Source: an uncultured Bacteroides sp. (GTDB lineage: Bacteria; Bacteroidota; Bacteroidia; Bacteroidales; Bacteroidaceae). Taken from it: 64,000 nt of DNA. The stretch's first letter is position 1. Every line of letters starts with the position of its first letter. The position numbers were made by a program, and so were the translations under genes. Positions 43,684-53,366 of the stretch are shown here, in pieces. The stretch lies in the NCBI RefSeq assembly GCF_963678845.1, contig NZ_OY787468.1, forward strand, positions 930,001 to 994,000, written 5' to 3'. A model generated the notes under the pieces. It searched no databases. It worked only from the letters and a program-made list of their open reading frames with translations, and was not told the origin of the DNA.

Positions 43684-45702
43684 TTACTCTTCAAACCCTT
43701 TTCTGAAAGTACATCCGGCCTTCCATTCCGAACAGCCATAAGCAGTTTTACCTTTAATGATCAATCCTTTGCCACAGAGTGGACATTGTTGACCAACTAA
43801 ATTGTCATTCTTTTCAGTATTTTCTTTTGATGAGGGTTTAACCTCCTTTTTAACTTTCGGAGTTGCAGGTTTTCGTTCACGCTTCTTTGGCTCTTTTTTT
43901 ATTTCCTCTTTAACAGCTTCCTGAATTGTGATATGTCTGTTAGTGTTATCGGATAAAACATTATTGACCACCTCCGTTACCATTTGTTTCAGTTCTTCGA
44001 GGAATGTTTTAGCTTCGTAGTTTTTCTTTTCAATCTCGCGCAGTTTCTTTTCCCATATACCTGTCAGCTCTGCAGATTTTAAAAGCTCTTCATGGATAAT
44101 CAGAATTAACTCAACACCGGTTGGGGTGGCTATTAAGTTCTTTTTTTCCTTGCGGATATAGTTCCTTTTAAACAATGTTTCAATAATAGCAGCGCGCGTT
44201 GAAGGGCGACCAATACCGTTTTCTTTCAAGGCATCACGCAATTCATCATTGTCTACAAGTTTACCGGCAGTTTCCATGGCCCGTAAAAGAGTAGCTTCTG
44301 TATAAGGCTTAGGTGGTTGAGTCCACTTTTCATTCAGATCAGGTTGGTGCGGTCCACTTTCTCCCTTAGTAAAAGCAGGAAGTGTACGCTCGTCATCATC
44401 TTTCTCATCCGACTGTTCTTTGGCAAATACAAGCCTCCATCCCAGTTCTAATATTTGTTTGCCGGTCACTTTGAACTCTACCTTTTCCACCTCACCAAGT
44501 ACGGTTGTTGTGGAAACCTTACAGTCGGGATAGAATACAGCTATAAAACGTCGTGCAATCATATCAAATACCCGCCTTTCCATATCGGAAAGATTCATTG
44601 GGTGTACTCCGGTAGGAATAATAGCGTGGTGGTCAGTAACTTTTGAGCTATCAAAGACCTTCTTTGACTTTGATAGCTTGTTCCCTTCCAAAGGAGCAGT
44701 GAGCGCTGCGTAGCCTTTTATACCTTTTAATATGGCAGGACATTTTGGATAAATATCATCACTTAGAAAGGTGGTATCTACACGTGGATAGGTAGTCACT
44801 TTCTTCTCATAAAGTGATTGAATAAGTTTGAGTGTTTCGTCTGCAGAATAACCAAATTTTTTATTGCATTCCACCTGCAAAGAAGTAAGGTCAAAAAGTC
44901 TTGGGGCATATTCAACGCCTTTCTTTGCTGAAACATCCGTAATCATGAAATCTGAATACTTTACTTTCTCAAGAAACTCGTAACCTTCTTCTTTAGAAGT
45001 GAATTTGCCTTTGGTTGCCGAAAATGTTGTTTCCCTGTATATTGTTTTTAGTTCCCAATAGGGTTCAGGTTTGAAGTTCTCTATTTCCAGTTGGCGGTTT
45101 ACAATAAGTGCCAAAGTGGGAGTTTGCACACGCCCTATAGACAAGACTTGTCTGTTCTGCCCATATTTTAAAGTATATAATCTTGTGGCATTCATGCCTA
45201 AAGTCCAGTCGCCAATGGCGCGGGATAATCCGGCTTCATAGAGAGACTGAAATTCAGACTGGTCTTTTAGTTTAGCAAAACCTTCCCGAATGGATTCTTC
45301 TGTGAGTGAGGAAATCCATAATCTTTTTACCGGACATTTTACTCCGGCTTTTTGCATTACCCATCGTTGAATTAATTCTCCTTCCTGCCCGGCATCACCA
45401 CAATTTATGATCTCATCAGCTTGAGACATCAGGCTTTCAATTATTTTGAATTGCTTTTCGATAGAAGGTGATTCAATTATTTTAATACCAAAACGAGGAG
45501 GAATCATGGGTAGATTAGCCAAACTCCATCTTTTCCATTCAGGAGTATATTCGTGTGGTTCCTTTAGTGTGCATAAGTGCCCGAATGTCCAGGTAACTTG
45601 GTATCCGTTACCTTCAATGTATCCATCTTTCTTATTCTTTGCTCCTAGAATATCGGCAATATCTCGTGCAACACTCGGCTTTTCGGCAATGCAAACTATC
45701 AT
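43684..45702 (-). CDS. topB: DNA topoisomerase III
   Basis: A type IA topoisomerase that decatenates DNA by cutting single strands. In 672 residues: TOPRIM domain (1-130, with Glu7 in IAEKPSVARDI and the metal site DAGQEGEL, 103-110), IGRVQTPTLALI (189-200), the catalytic Tyr305 in TYPRVDT, and EALLRAMETAG-type sequence (TEATLLRAMETAGK). A Lys-rich linker and one C-terminal zinc ribbon (CPLCGKGLIIKGKTAYGC) complete it. Topoisomerase III genes occur both on mobile elements and chromosomally; no mobile genes flank this one. Confidence 0.94.
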   Translation of the reverse strand: MIVCIAEKPSVARDIADILGAKNKKDGYIEGNGYQVTWTFGHLCTLKEPHEYTPEWKRWSLANLPMIPPRFGIKIIESPSIEKQFKIIESLMSQADEIINCGDAGQEGELIQRWVMQKAGVKCPVKRLWISSLTEESIREGFAKLKDQSEFQSLYEAGLSRAIGDWTLGMNATRLYTLKYGQNRQVLSIGRVQTPTLALIVNRQLEIENFKPEPYWELKTIYRETTFSATKGKFTSKEEGYEFLEKVKYSDFMITDVSAKKGVEYAPRLFDLTSLQVECNKKFGYSADETLKLIQSLYEKKVTTYPRVDTTFLSDDIYPKCPAILKGIKGYAALTAPLEGNKLSKSKKVFDSSKVTDHHAIIPTGVHPMNLSDMERRVFDMIARRFIAVFYPDCKVSTTTVLGEVEKVEFKVTGKQILELGWRLVFAKEQSDEKDDDERTLPAFTKGESGPHQPDLNEKWTQPPKPYTEATLLRAMETAGKLVDNDELRDALKENGIGRPSTRAAIIETLFKRNYIRKEKKNLIATPTGVELILIIHEELLKSAELTGIWEKKLREIEKKNYEAKTFLEELKQMVTEVVNNVLSDNTNRHITIQEAVKEEIKKEPKKRERKPATPKVKKEVKPSSKENTEKNDNLVGQQCPLCGKGLIIKGKTAYGCSEWKAGCTFRKGFEE

Positions 45703-45726
45703 CTTTTTTGTTTTGTATTAAGTTGA

Positions 45727-45758
45727 CAAAGGTAATTAATTCATCAGAAATGAGCAAT
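45727..45758 (-). promoter_or_regulatory. Promoter of topB
   Basis: Read on the minus strand: ATTG (45758-45755), a 20-nt spacer, then TACCTTTG (45734-45727). The leader is about 18 nt. Confidence 0.6.
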
Positions 45759-45815
45759 ATGGCAGACTTATTTATAATATTCAGAAGGAAAATATGGTTA
45801 ATCATGGTTAAAAAG

Positions 45816-45846
45816 TGTGTTAAACCATTTTATTGCATTAAATTTG
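45816..45846 (+). promoter_or_regulatory. Promoter of the ROK gene
   Basis: TGTG at 45816-45819 as a weak -33, 19-nt spacer, TAAATTTG at 45839-45846; leader about 28 nt. Confidence 0.5.
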
Positions 45847-45881
45847 TAAACTTAAAGTAATTAATCTTGGGGATATAAATT

Positions 45882-47114
45882 ATGACTCTTTCTAAATTAT
45901 TTGATTCGCAGGAAGGAATGGCTCTTTCTGCATTAAAAATGGCTCGGCTTAAAAAAAGTGTTATCCAACAGCTGATGCTCGAGGAAGGTACAACTATAGC
46001 AGATATTTGTAAAGAAACAGAATTTAGTGTTCCTACCGTAACAAAAGTAGTAGTTGAGTTAATAGAAGAAGGAATTGCTTTTGAAAAAGGGAAAATAGAT
46101 ACAGCCGGAGGACGTCGTCCTTCCATTTATTGTATTAATCCGAATTCGGCTTTTTTTCTGGGTGTGGATGTCAGACGAGATTGCGTTAGCATTGGTCTGC
46201 AGAATTTTAAAAATGAATTTTTAGAACTTTCTACACGAATAGATTTTGTGTTAAAGAATACACAAGAATCATTACACGGTTTATGTCATCTTATTAATGA
46301 ATTTATTGATAAATCGGGTTTAGATAAAAGTAAGATTCTTGGAGCATGCGTGGTTCTGAGTGGACGGACTAATTCAGCAAAAGGTTATAGTGATAGCTAC
46401 TTCTCTTCTGAATCAGAACCGTTAAGCAACCTTATTGAAAGTAGAATTGGAATAAAAACTTTTATTGAAAATGATTCCCGTGCAATGGGATATGGCGAAT
46501 ATTGCTGTGGAGCTGGCGCTTTATCTTCAGAAAAAGATGTTATCTATATTAGCTTGAATTGGGGATTTGGTATATCAATGATTTGTAATGGTATGCTGTA
46601 CTACGGTATGTCTGGTTTCTCAGGTGAATTTGGACATAGCCCTGTGCTCGATAATCAGATACTTTGTCAATGCGGTAAAAAAGGATGTCTGGAAACAGAA
46701 ATATCTGGTCAGGCCTTAGTTAGACGTTTTAAAGAAAAGTTAGCAGAAGGTTCTACTTCTATAGTAACTAGCCAGAAAGAGGTTAATAATATTAATATGT
46801 ATGATATTATTCGTGCTGCAACAAAGCATGAAGATCTTCTTGCTATTGAAGTGATAGAAGAGGTTGGAGAAAAGTTGGGACATTATATGTCTCTGTTATT
46901 GAATATATTTAATCCTGAGCTTGTAATTCTGGGAGGAGAGATGGCCGACTGCGGAACTTACTTAACATTACCTATTGAAACGGCTCTTCATAAATATTCC
47001 CTGAATCTGGTATTACAGGATATGAAATTGAAGATAGGAGAACTGGGTGATAAAGCAGGAGTAATAGGCGGATGTTATATTCTTCGTGATCGCTTGTTTG
47101 GCATTATAGAATAA
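45882..47114 (+). CDS. ROK-family transcriptional regulator
   Basis: A 410-residue ROK protein of the NagC/XylR type: N-terminal winged helix-turn-helix (about 20-70, EEGTTIADICKETEFSVPTV) and a sugar-kinase-like domain (about 85-400). The zinc motif CQCGKKGCLE, GEFGHSP and ENDSRAMGYGEY are present. Such regulators respond to sugars or sugar phosphates; no carbohydrate genes are adjacent, so its targets are elsewhere. Some members keep glucokinase activity, but the DNA-binding domain makes a repressor role more likely. Confidence 0.9.
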   Translation: MTLSKLFDSQEGMALSALKMARLKKSVIQQLMLEEGTTIADICKETEFSVPTVTKVVVELIEEGIAFEKGKIDTAGGRRPSIYCINPNSAFFLGVDVRRDCVSIGLQNFKNEFLELSTRIDFVLKNTQESLHGLCHLINEFIDKSGLDKSKILGACVVLSGRTNSAKGYSDSYFSSESEPLSNLIESRIGIKTFIENDSRAMGYGEYCCGAGALSSEKDVIYISLNWGFGISMICNGMLYYGMSGFSGEFGHSPVLDNQILCQCGKKGCLETEISGQALVRRFKEKLAEGSTSIVTSQKEVNNINMYDIIRAATKHEDLLAIEVIEEVGEKLGHYMSLLLNIFNPELVILGGEMADCGTYLTLPIETALHKYSLNLVLQDMKLKIGELGDKAGVIGGCYILRDRLFGIIE

Positions 47115-47131
47115 ATTATTGAGTGATATTT

Positions 47132-47205
47132 ATTGCCCAATGCTCTCTTTTTATTGGTGAATGGATAAAGATTCTTTGAGCAATAAAATGAAATGATTGG
47201 TGAAT
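47132..47205. repeat. Four-unit phased array, word ATTGGTGAAT (copy 1)
   Basis: ATTGCCCAAT (47132), ATTGGTGAAT (47153), TTTGAGCAAT (47175), ATTGGTGAAT (47196): spacings 21, 22, 21 nt. The same word and spacing pattern recur in opposite orientation at 61259-61332. It lies between the ROK stop and the terminator it shares with mutB. Confidence 0.75.
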
Positions 47206-47265
47206 AAATTCCAGGTTATATCCTGAAGCAAAAAATCAAAAATATTTTGGTGATCTGATAATATA

Positions 47266-47301
47266 AGAAAGGCGCGGAAGTTTATATTTCCGCGCCTTTT
47301 A
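47266..47301. terminator. Bidirectional terminator between the ROK gene and mutB
   Basis: AAAGGCGCGGAA (47268-47279) pairs with TTCCGCGCCTTT (47288-47299); A and T runs on both flanks. Confidence 0.88.
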
Positions 47302-47320
47302 TAGTTATAGATAGAAAATC

Positions 47321-49468
47321 CTATTCTTCTTCAAGCAGAATCTCAAGGATTTGACAAGCAGCTTTTGCTACTGGTGAACCTGGACCGAAGATTGCGGCTA
47401 CACCTGCCTGATACAGATAGTCATAGTCTTGTGCAGGGATAACACCGCCAGCAATTACAAGGATGTCTTCACGCCCCAGTCTTTTTAATTCGTCAATGAT
47501 CTGAGGTATCAAAGTCTTGTGACCTGCAGCCAATGAAGAAACACCAACTACATGAACATCGTTTTCAACGGCATCACGAGCAGCTTCTGCCGGAGTTTGG
47601 AACAACGGTCCCATATCCACATCAAAACCACAGTCGGCATAACCTGTTGCAACTACTTTAGCACCGCGGTCGTGACCGTCCTGTCCCATTTTAGCAATCA
47701 TGATACGAGGTTGACGTCCCTCTTTCTTTGCAAACTTCTCTGCAAGTTCACATGCACGTTTGAAGTCTGAATCGTTTTTACTTTCTGATGAATACACGCC
47801 TGATATAGTTCTAATTACAGCTTTATAACGTCCTACAATCTTTTCGCAAGCATCGGAAATCTCTCCTAGAGTTGCTCTTACATGTGCAGCTTCAACAGCC
47901 AGTTCCAATAAGTTACCTTCCTTGCTTTCTGCACATTTGGTGATTGCTTCAAGGGCAGCCTGAACTTTAGCTTCGTCGCGGCCTTCTTTTAACTCTTTCA
48001 GACGCTCAATCTGATCTAAGCGTACGGCAGTGTTGTCAATTTCAAGAATATCAATAGGAGCTTCCTTGTCCAAACGGTACTTATTAACACCTACAATAGT
48101 CTGAGAACCCGAGTCGATACGAGCCTGAGCACGAGCTGCAGCTTCCTCAATACGAAGTTTAGGAACACCTGTTTCAATAGCTTTTGCCATTCCTCCAAGC
48201 TTTTCAATTTCCTCGATACGTTCCCATGCTTTGTGAGCAAGATCATTTGTCAGGCTTTCAACATAATAAGAACCACCCCATGGGTCAACGTTCTTGCAAA
48301 TATATGTTTCTTCCTGAATATAGATCTGAGTATTACGAGCAATACGTGCAGAGAAATCTGTTGGCAATGCAATTGCTTCATCCAAAGCATTTGTGTGAAG
48401 TGATTGAGTGTGTCCCAGTGCTGCTGCCATTGCTTCAATACAGGTACGGCCTACATTATTAAATGGGTCTTGTTCTGTTAATGACCAGCCAGAAGTCTGA
48501 CAGTGAGTACGTAACGCAAGTGATTTTGGATTTTTAGGATTGAATTGTTTTACAATCTTTGCCCACAACATACGTGCAGCACGCATCTTTGCAATTTCCA
48601 TGAAATGGTTAGTTCCTATTGCCCAGAAGAAAGATAAACGTGGTGCAAATGCATCAATATTAATACCTGCAGCAACACCGGCACGAAGATATTCTAAACC
48701 GTCGGCTAAGGTATATGCTAATTCAATATCTGCGGTAGCACCTGCTTCCTGCATGTGATAACCAGAAATAGAAATTGAATTGAACTTAGGCATTTTCTGA
48801 GAAGTATACTCAAAGATATCAGAGATAATCTTCATAGAGAATGCTGGTGGGTAGATGTATGTGTTACGTACCATGAATTCCTTTAGAATGTCATTCTGGA
48901 TTGTTCCGGCCATCTCTTCCAGTTTAGCTCCTTGCTCTAGTCCTGCATTGATATAAAAAGCAAGGATAGGAAGAACAGCACCGTTCATTGTCATGGAAAC
49001 AGACATCTTGTTCAATGGAATACCATCAAACAGAGTTTTCATGTTTTCCAAAGAACAAATAGAAACTCCGGCTTTACCCACATCGCCCACTACACGTTCA
49101 TGATCGGGATCATATCCGCGGTGAGTTGGTAAGTCAAATGCCACGGATAATCCTTTTTGTCCGGAAGCAAGGTTTCTGCGGTAGAAAGCATTTGATTCTT
49201 CAGCTGTAGAGAATCCCGCATATTGGCGGATAGTCCAGGGGCGAAGAGTGTACATTACAGAATAAGGACCACGGAGGTAAGGGGGAATACCGGCAGCATA
49301 ATCAAGATGCTCCATTCCTTCAAGATCTTCTTTCGTGTAAACAGGCTTAACATCAATATGCTCCGGAGTTTTCCAGTTAGCTTCAATGCCATTAGCTTTT
49401 TGCCATTCAGCACCATTCTCGTGCTTGAATCCGGCATATATATCTATATTTTTAAAATCTGGTCTCAT
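47321..49468 (-). CDS. mutB: Methylmalonyl-CoA mutase, large (catalytic) subunit
   Basis: The B12-dependent subunit that interconverts succinyl-CoA and methylmalonyl-CoA; in Bacteroides it runs towards propionate. The 715-residue protein has the substrate-binding TIM barrel (YAGFSTAEESNAFYRRNLA, GLSVAFDLPTHRGYDPDH) and a C-terminal cobalamin domain. The latter has the lower-ligand motif DGHDRG (about residues 597-602), then GPLFQTPAEAARDA and VHVVGVSSLAAGHKTL. It is the second gene of mutA-mutB, 5 nt after mutA. Confidence 0.96.
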   Translation of the reverse strand: MRPDFKNIDIYAGFKHENGAEWQKANGIEANWKTPEHIDVKPVYTKEDLEGMEHLDYAAGIPPYLRGPYSVMYTLRPWTIRQYAGFSTAEESNAFYRRNLASGQKGLSVAFDLPTHRGYDPDHERVVGDVGKAGVSICSLENMKTLFDGIPLNKMSVSMTMNGAVLPILAFYINAGLEQGAKLEEMAGTIQNDILKEFMVRNTYIYPPAFSMKIISDIFEYTSQKMPKFNSISISGYHMQEAGATADIELAYTLADGLEYLRAGVAAGINIDAFAPRLSFFWAIGTNHFMEIAKMRAARMLWAKIVKQFNPKNPKSLALRTHCQTSGWSLTEQDPFNNVGRTCIEAMAAALGHTQSLHTNALDEAIALPTDFSARIARNTQIYIQEETYICKNVDPWGGSYYVESLTNDLAHKAWERIEEIEKLGGMAKAIETGVPKLRIEEAAARAQARIDSGSQTIVGVNKYRLDKEAPIDILEIDNTAVRLDQIERLKELKEGRDEAKVQAALEAITKCAESKEGNLLELAVEAAHVRATLGEISDACEKIVGRYKAVIRTISGVYSSESKNDSDFKRACELAEKFAKKEGRQPRIMIAKMGQDGHDRGAKVVATGYADCGFDVDMGPLFQTPAEAARDAVENDVHVVGVSSLAAGHKTLIPQIIDELKRLGREDILVIAGGVIPAQDYDYLYQAGVAAIFGPGSPVAKAACQILEILLEEE

Positions 49469-49473
49469 GATTT

Positions 49474-51369
49474 TTACTTTATTCCTAATTTAGCATTATA
49501 TTGTTTCAAGGTATCCAAAACATTGGCACGGACATGAATGAAGTTTTCAATGCCTTCAGCTTTTAGAGTGTCCATGCAAGCCGGAGCACCGGCAATTATA
49601 AACATAGCACGATTATTAACAGCTTTAAATGCCGGAACAGCATTTTCTGCATATTCATCGTCACTGGAACAAAGAACCACGATGTCAGCTTTAGCTTCCA
49701 TAGAAGCTTCTACACCTTCTTCTACCGTTTCGAATCCAAGATTGTCAATTGTTTCATAACCAGCACATCCCAGAAAGTTACATGCAAACTGAGCTCTTGC
49801 CTGACGCATAGAAAGATTACCGATAGTGAGCATAAATGCTTTAGGGCGGTGGCTAGCTGCTTCTGTTTGCAGACGCAATGCTTCAAATTCACTTGCAGCA
49901 CGGCTGAAATTAAGGACAGGGACTGTGCATTCACAAGAATCGCCTTCATTGCAACAATTGTTATTAACAGGTCTTTTATCACCAGCTTTCTCATTGAAAT
50001 TAGGGAATTGGTTGGTTCCTAAAAGAATTTCTTTGCGACTTGATACAGCAATATGTCTTGCTTTTCCGGTTTCATTAATATCAGCCTGAACACTTCCTGC
50101 TTTCACTGCTGCATAGAAACCGCCTTCATCTTCCACTTTCAAGAAGAGGTTCCATGCCTGTTGGGCAATAGAAGTAGTTAGATTTTCAATATAATAAGAA
50201 CCTGCGGCGGGATCAACTACTTTATCGAAGTTTGATTCCTCTTTCAAAAGTAATTGTTGGTTGCGGGCAATGCGTTCTGAAAAATCATCAGGAGTCTGAT
50301 AAGTTTTATCAAAGGGAGTAACGGTTAATGAATCTACTCCTGCAAGAGCTGCACTCATTGTTTCGGTTTGTGTACGAAGCAAGTTTACGTGTGCATCAAA
50401 GAGGGTAAGATTGAAAGTCGATGTCTCAGCATGAACTTTCATTTTAGCTGCGCAGCGACATTCTTCATCTTCAGCAGTATTTGGACATTCTCTTGTGCAG
50501 GCTGGTTTGTAAGAACTTACAATGTTTGCCCATAACATACGTGCAGCACGGAATTTAGCAATTTCCAGAAAATAGTTGGAGCTGATACCGAAGTTGAATT
50601 TGATTTTCTTGGCTCCAGCAGTTGCTGTGATGCCGGCTTCAACTAGTAAATTAAGATATTCATTGCCCCAAGCCAAGGCATATCCAAGTTCCTGAGAAAT
50701 ATAAGATCCTGCATTATTGAGAGACAAAGCATTTACGGTAATTACTCTGTAGAAAGGCAAAGACTTAGTTGCTTCAATCAGATCTTTTGCGGTTTGTACA
50801 AGGTTTCCTTTCTCTTTACCTTTAGTCAGCATTTGGTTGAAGTAATCATAATTAATAGAACCATGCAATTTTGTTACATCATAGCTCTTCTTCCCAAAAT
50901 ATGCAACTAACAGTTGGGCTAGTTCTACTACATTACTTTGACAAGTTGAGAAGTTTAGTTCAACACATTCTGCACAGATGTCATTGAGTAATGTTTCGAT
51001 AAATTCAGCACTAACATCTTCTCCTTTGATAGAAAATTCAAGAGAATCAATGCCTTTGTTGAGAATGTCTAATGCTTTAGCATTGGCTGTTTTTGGACAA
51101 TCGGCAAGAATGTTCTGGCGAACAAGCCATACGTTGTCTTTCTTTGTTCCCCGAAGGTAAGGGAATTCCCCAGGTAAATTGTCGGTCGTTTTCAGTCCCT
51201 CCAAATCTTCCATTCTGTAGAATGGTTTAACTTTAAATCCTTCGTTTGTTTTCCAAACGAGTTTCTTTTCGAAGTCAGCCCCTTTAAGGTCGGCTGTTAC
51301 TTTTTCCATCCACTGGCCTGTGCCAACAGGGGAAAAATCCGAAAAGAGTTTCTCTCTACTATCTGCCAT
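49474..51369 (-). CDS. mutA: Methylmalonyl-CoA mutase, small subunit
   Basis: The non-catalytic partner of MutB, 631 residues with the same two-domain plan. The cobalamin domain lacks the DxHxxG motif (MRQARAQFACNFLGCAGYE stands there), as expected for the subunit that does not bind B12. Two cysteine-rich insertions stand out: ACTRECPNTAEDEECRCAAK near residue 284 and NNCCNEGDSCECTV near residue 463. It is the first gene of the pair. Its chaperone MeaB is encoded 28 kb away. Confidence 0.94.
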   Translation of the reverse strand: MADSREKLFSDFSPVGTGQWMEKVTADLKGADFEKKLVWKTNEGFKVKPFYRMEDLEGLKTTDNLPGEFPYLRGTKKDNVWLVRQNILADCPKTANAKALDILNKGIDSLEFSIKGEDVSAEFIETLLNDICAECVELNFSTCQSNVVELAQLLVAYFGKKSYDVTKLHGSINYDYFNQMLTKGKEKGNLVQTAKDLIEATKSLPFYRVITVNALSLNNAGSYISQELGYALAWGNEYLNLLVEAGITATAGAKKIKFNFGISSNYFLEIAKFRAARMLWANIVSSYKPACTRECPNTAEDEECRCAAKMKVHAETSTFNLTLFDAHVNLLRTQTETMSAALAGVDSLTVTPFDKTYQTPDDFSERIARNQQLLLKEESNFDKVVDPAAGSYYIENLTTSIAQQAWNLFLKVEDEGGFYAAVKAGSVQADINETGKARHIAVSSRKEILLGTNQFPNFNEKAGDKRPVNNNCCNEGDSCECTVPVLNFSRAASEFEALRLQTEAASHRPKAFMLTIGNLSMRQARAQFACNFLGCAGYETIDNLGFETVEEGVEASMEAKADIVVLCSSDDEYAENAVPAFKAVNNRAMFIIAGAPACMDTLKAEGIENFIHVRANVLDTLKQYNAKLGIK

Positions 51370-51437
51370 AGTTTATTGTATTAATTTACAAGATTAAAAA
51401 TGTATTATTAATATTCTAATTGTCTAAATGTGACTTG

Positions 51438-51445
51438 CAAAGATA
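51438..51445 (-). promoter_or_regulatory. -7 box for mutA-mutB
   Basis: Read on the minus strand as TATCTTTG, leader about 60 nt. No clear -33. Confidence 0.55.
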
Positions 51446-51548
51446 CTTATTTACTTATAATAGGATACATTTTTTGTGGAAATTTCAAGATCGCAGCTTT
51501 TTTAGTTGTTCAATTAATAATTTTATAAAAAAAACAGAGACTGAATTA

Positions 51549-51580
51549 TTTGATCTGAAGGGATAGAATAATTATCTTTG
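51549..51580 (+). promoter_or_regulatory. Promoter of the AspT/YidE-type transporter
   Basis: Perfect consensus: TTTG at 51549-51552, 20-nt spacer, TATCTTTG at 51573-51580. Transcript start expected near 51587. Confidence 0.78.
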
Positions 51581-51609
51581 CGTTAATTTAAATTTTGATA
51601 CTTTATACT

Positions 51610-53289
51610 ATGGATTGGTTACAAACATTGTTAACAGACCCAGAATCAGTTGCTCACATTGTTATGCTATACGCATTTGTGATTGTTCTCGGAGTCTTGT
51701 TAGGGAAGATAAAAATCTTCGGAGTTTCTTTAGGTGTTACATTTGTTTTGTTTGCCGGAATTCTTATGGGGCATTTCGGCTTTACCGGTAACGTTAACAT
51801 TCTTCATTTTATTCGCGAGTTCGGATTAATTTTATTCGTATTCTGTATAGGACTACAGGTTGGACCTTCTTTCTTTTCTTCCTTTAAGAAAGGTGGAATG
51901 ACAATGAATTTACTGGCCTTTGGAATTGTAGCTCTTAACATTACAGTTGCGTTAGTTCTTTATTATGCCCTTAACGGTAGGGTTGAGCTTCCTATGATGG
52001 TGGGTATTCTTTCCGGTGCGGTAACTAATACTCCCGGACTCGGTGCTGCTCAGGAAGCTATTAATCAATTGCATACGGCAGGAGTTATTCAAAATGTGCC
52101 TCAAATAGCATTAGGATATGCAGTTGCTTATCCACTTGGAGTAATAGGCATCATCGGAGCTATGATTCTGGTACGTGTAATCTTCCGCATTAATTCTAAA
52201 GTAGAAGAGGAAGATTGGAATTCAGTGACAGACGATAGTCAGAATAAACCTCATATAGTACATCTTGAAGTTCATAACGAGGCGATTTTTGGTAAGGAAA
52301 TATCTTATGTAATGAATCTTGCCGGACGTCCTTTCGTAGTATCACGCATTCGTAAAGAAGGAAAAGTTTCTATTTCAAATCCTGATACTATTCTTAATAA
52401 AGGAGATCAAATCTTTGTAGTTTGCTCAGAAGCTGACGCTGAGGCTGTCTCTGCTTTTATAGGCAAGGAAGTCACGGTGGATTGGGAAGAACCAAATTCT
52501 CCTTTAGTATCTCGTAGGATTCTGGTTACAAAATCTGAGATGAATGGAAAGAAACTGGGACAATTGAAACTTCCTAATCTATCTGGAGTGAACATTACTC
52601 GTGTAAATCGTTCGGGCGTAGATCTTTTTGCCAACCCTAACCTTGTGCTTCAAGTGGGAGACCGCGTTACAGCTGTGGGAAGTCAGGATGCCATAGAAAA
52701 TGTAGCTACTGAAATGGGTAATTCAATGAAACGTCTTAATGAACCTAATATTCTGACAATTTTTGTTGGTATCTTTGTTGGTATTCTTTTTGGGAGTCTT
52801 CCTTTTGCTTTTCCAGGAATACCTACTCCAGTGAAACTTGGATTAGCTGGTGGTCCATTAGTTATTTCTATTCTGATTGGCCGGTTTGGATATAAATTAA
52901 ATTTAGTTACTTTTACCACTCAAAGTGCTAACTTGATGTTGCGTGAAGTAGGACTTCTTCTTTTCCTTGCAAGTGTAGGAATTGAGGCCGGAGGTAAGTT
53001 TTTTGAAACAGTAGTTCAGGGTGATGGCTTATTGTGGGTTGGCTGTGGATTCCTCATAACCTTCATCCCATTGATTATTGTTGGATTGGTAGGACGCGGA
53101 TATTTCAAGATCAATTATTTTATGTTGATGGGACTTATTGCAGGAAGTAATACTGATCCTCCCGCATTGGCTTATGCAACTCAATCAACTGGTAGTGATG
53201 CACCGGCTGTTGGATACTCTACTGTTTATCCGTTAACAATGTTTTTACGTGTGTTGACAGCACAGTTAATTATACTTCTGTTGATGTAG
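51610..53289 (+). CDS. AspT/YidE/YbjL-family antiporter-like transporter
   Basis: A 559-residue inner-membrane protein with two blocks of about five helices (about 10-185 and 380-555) flanking two cytoplasmic TrkA-C (RCK-C) domains (about 205-370). That is the AspT/YidE layout. Repeated motifs GILSGAVTNTPGLGAAQEAI and GLIAGSNTDPPALAYATQST lie in the two halves. Characterised relatives exchange aspartate for alanine or succinate; the substrate here is unknown, though dicarboxylate exchange would fit the succinate metabolism implied by the neighbouring mutA/mutB. The ATG at 51610 is used instead of the upstream TTG at 51595. Confidence 0.87.
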   Translation: MDWLQTLLTDPESVAHIVMLYAFVIVLGVLLGKIKIFGVSLGVTFVLFAGILMGHFGFTGNVNILHFIREFGLILFVFCIGLQVGPSFFSSFKKGGMTMNLLAFGIVALNITVALVLYYALNGRVELPMMVGILSGAVTNTPGLGAAQEAINQLHTAGVIQNVPQIALGYAVAYPLGVIGIIGAMILVRVIFRINSKVEEEDWNSVTDDSQNKPHIVHLEVHNEAIFGKEISYVMNLAGRPFVVSRIRKEGKVSISNPDTILNKGDQIFVVCSEADAEAVSAFIGKEVTVDWEEPNSPLVSRRILVTKSEMNGKKLGQLKLPNLSGVNITRVNRSGVDLFANPNLVLQVGDRVTAVGSQDAIENVATEMGNSMKRLNEPNILTIFVGIFVGILFGSLPFAFPGIPTPVKLGLAGGPLVISILIGRFGYKLNLVTFTTQSANLMLREVGLLLFLASVGIEAGGKFFETVVQGDGLLWVGCGFLITFIPLIIVGLVGRGYFKINYFMLMGLIAGSNTDPPALAYATQSTGSDAPAVGYSTVYPLTMFLRVLTAQLIILLLM

Positions 53290-53308
53290 ACAATTATCTG
53301 AATATATA

Positions 53309-53352
53309 AAAAGCGTTCAAATGATCTTTAAAGGCCATTTGAACGCTTTTTT
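53309..53352. terminator. Bidirectional terminator after the transporter gene
   Basis: AAAGCGTTCAAATG at 53310-53323 pairs with CATTTGAACGCTTT at 53336-53349; flanking A and T runs. Confidence 0.9.
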
Positions 53353-53366
53353 ATTTCTCTTTTAAA

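Noticed and set aside
43684..45702. topB as a marker of an integrative element
   Set aside because: No integrase, relaxase, conjugation or plasmid genes flank it, and its neighbours are ordinary chromosomal genes.
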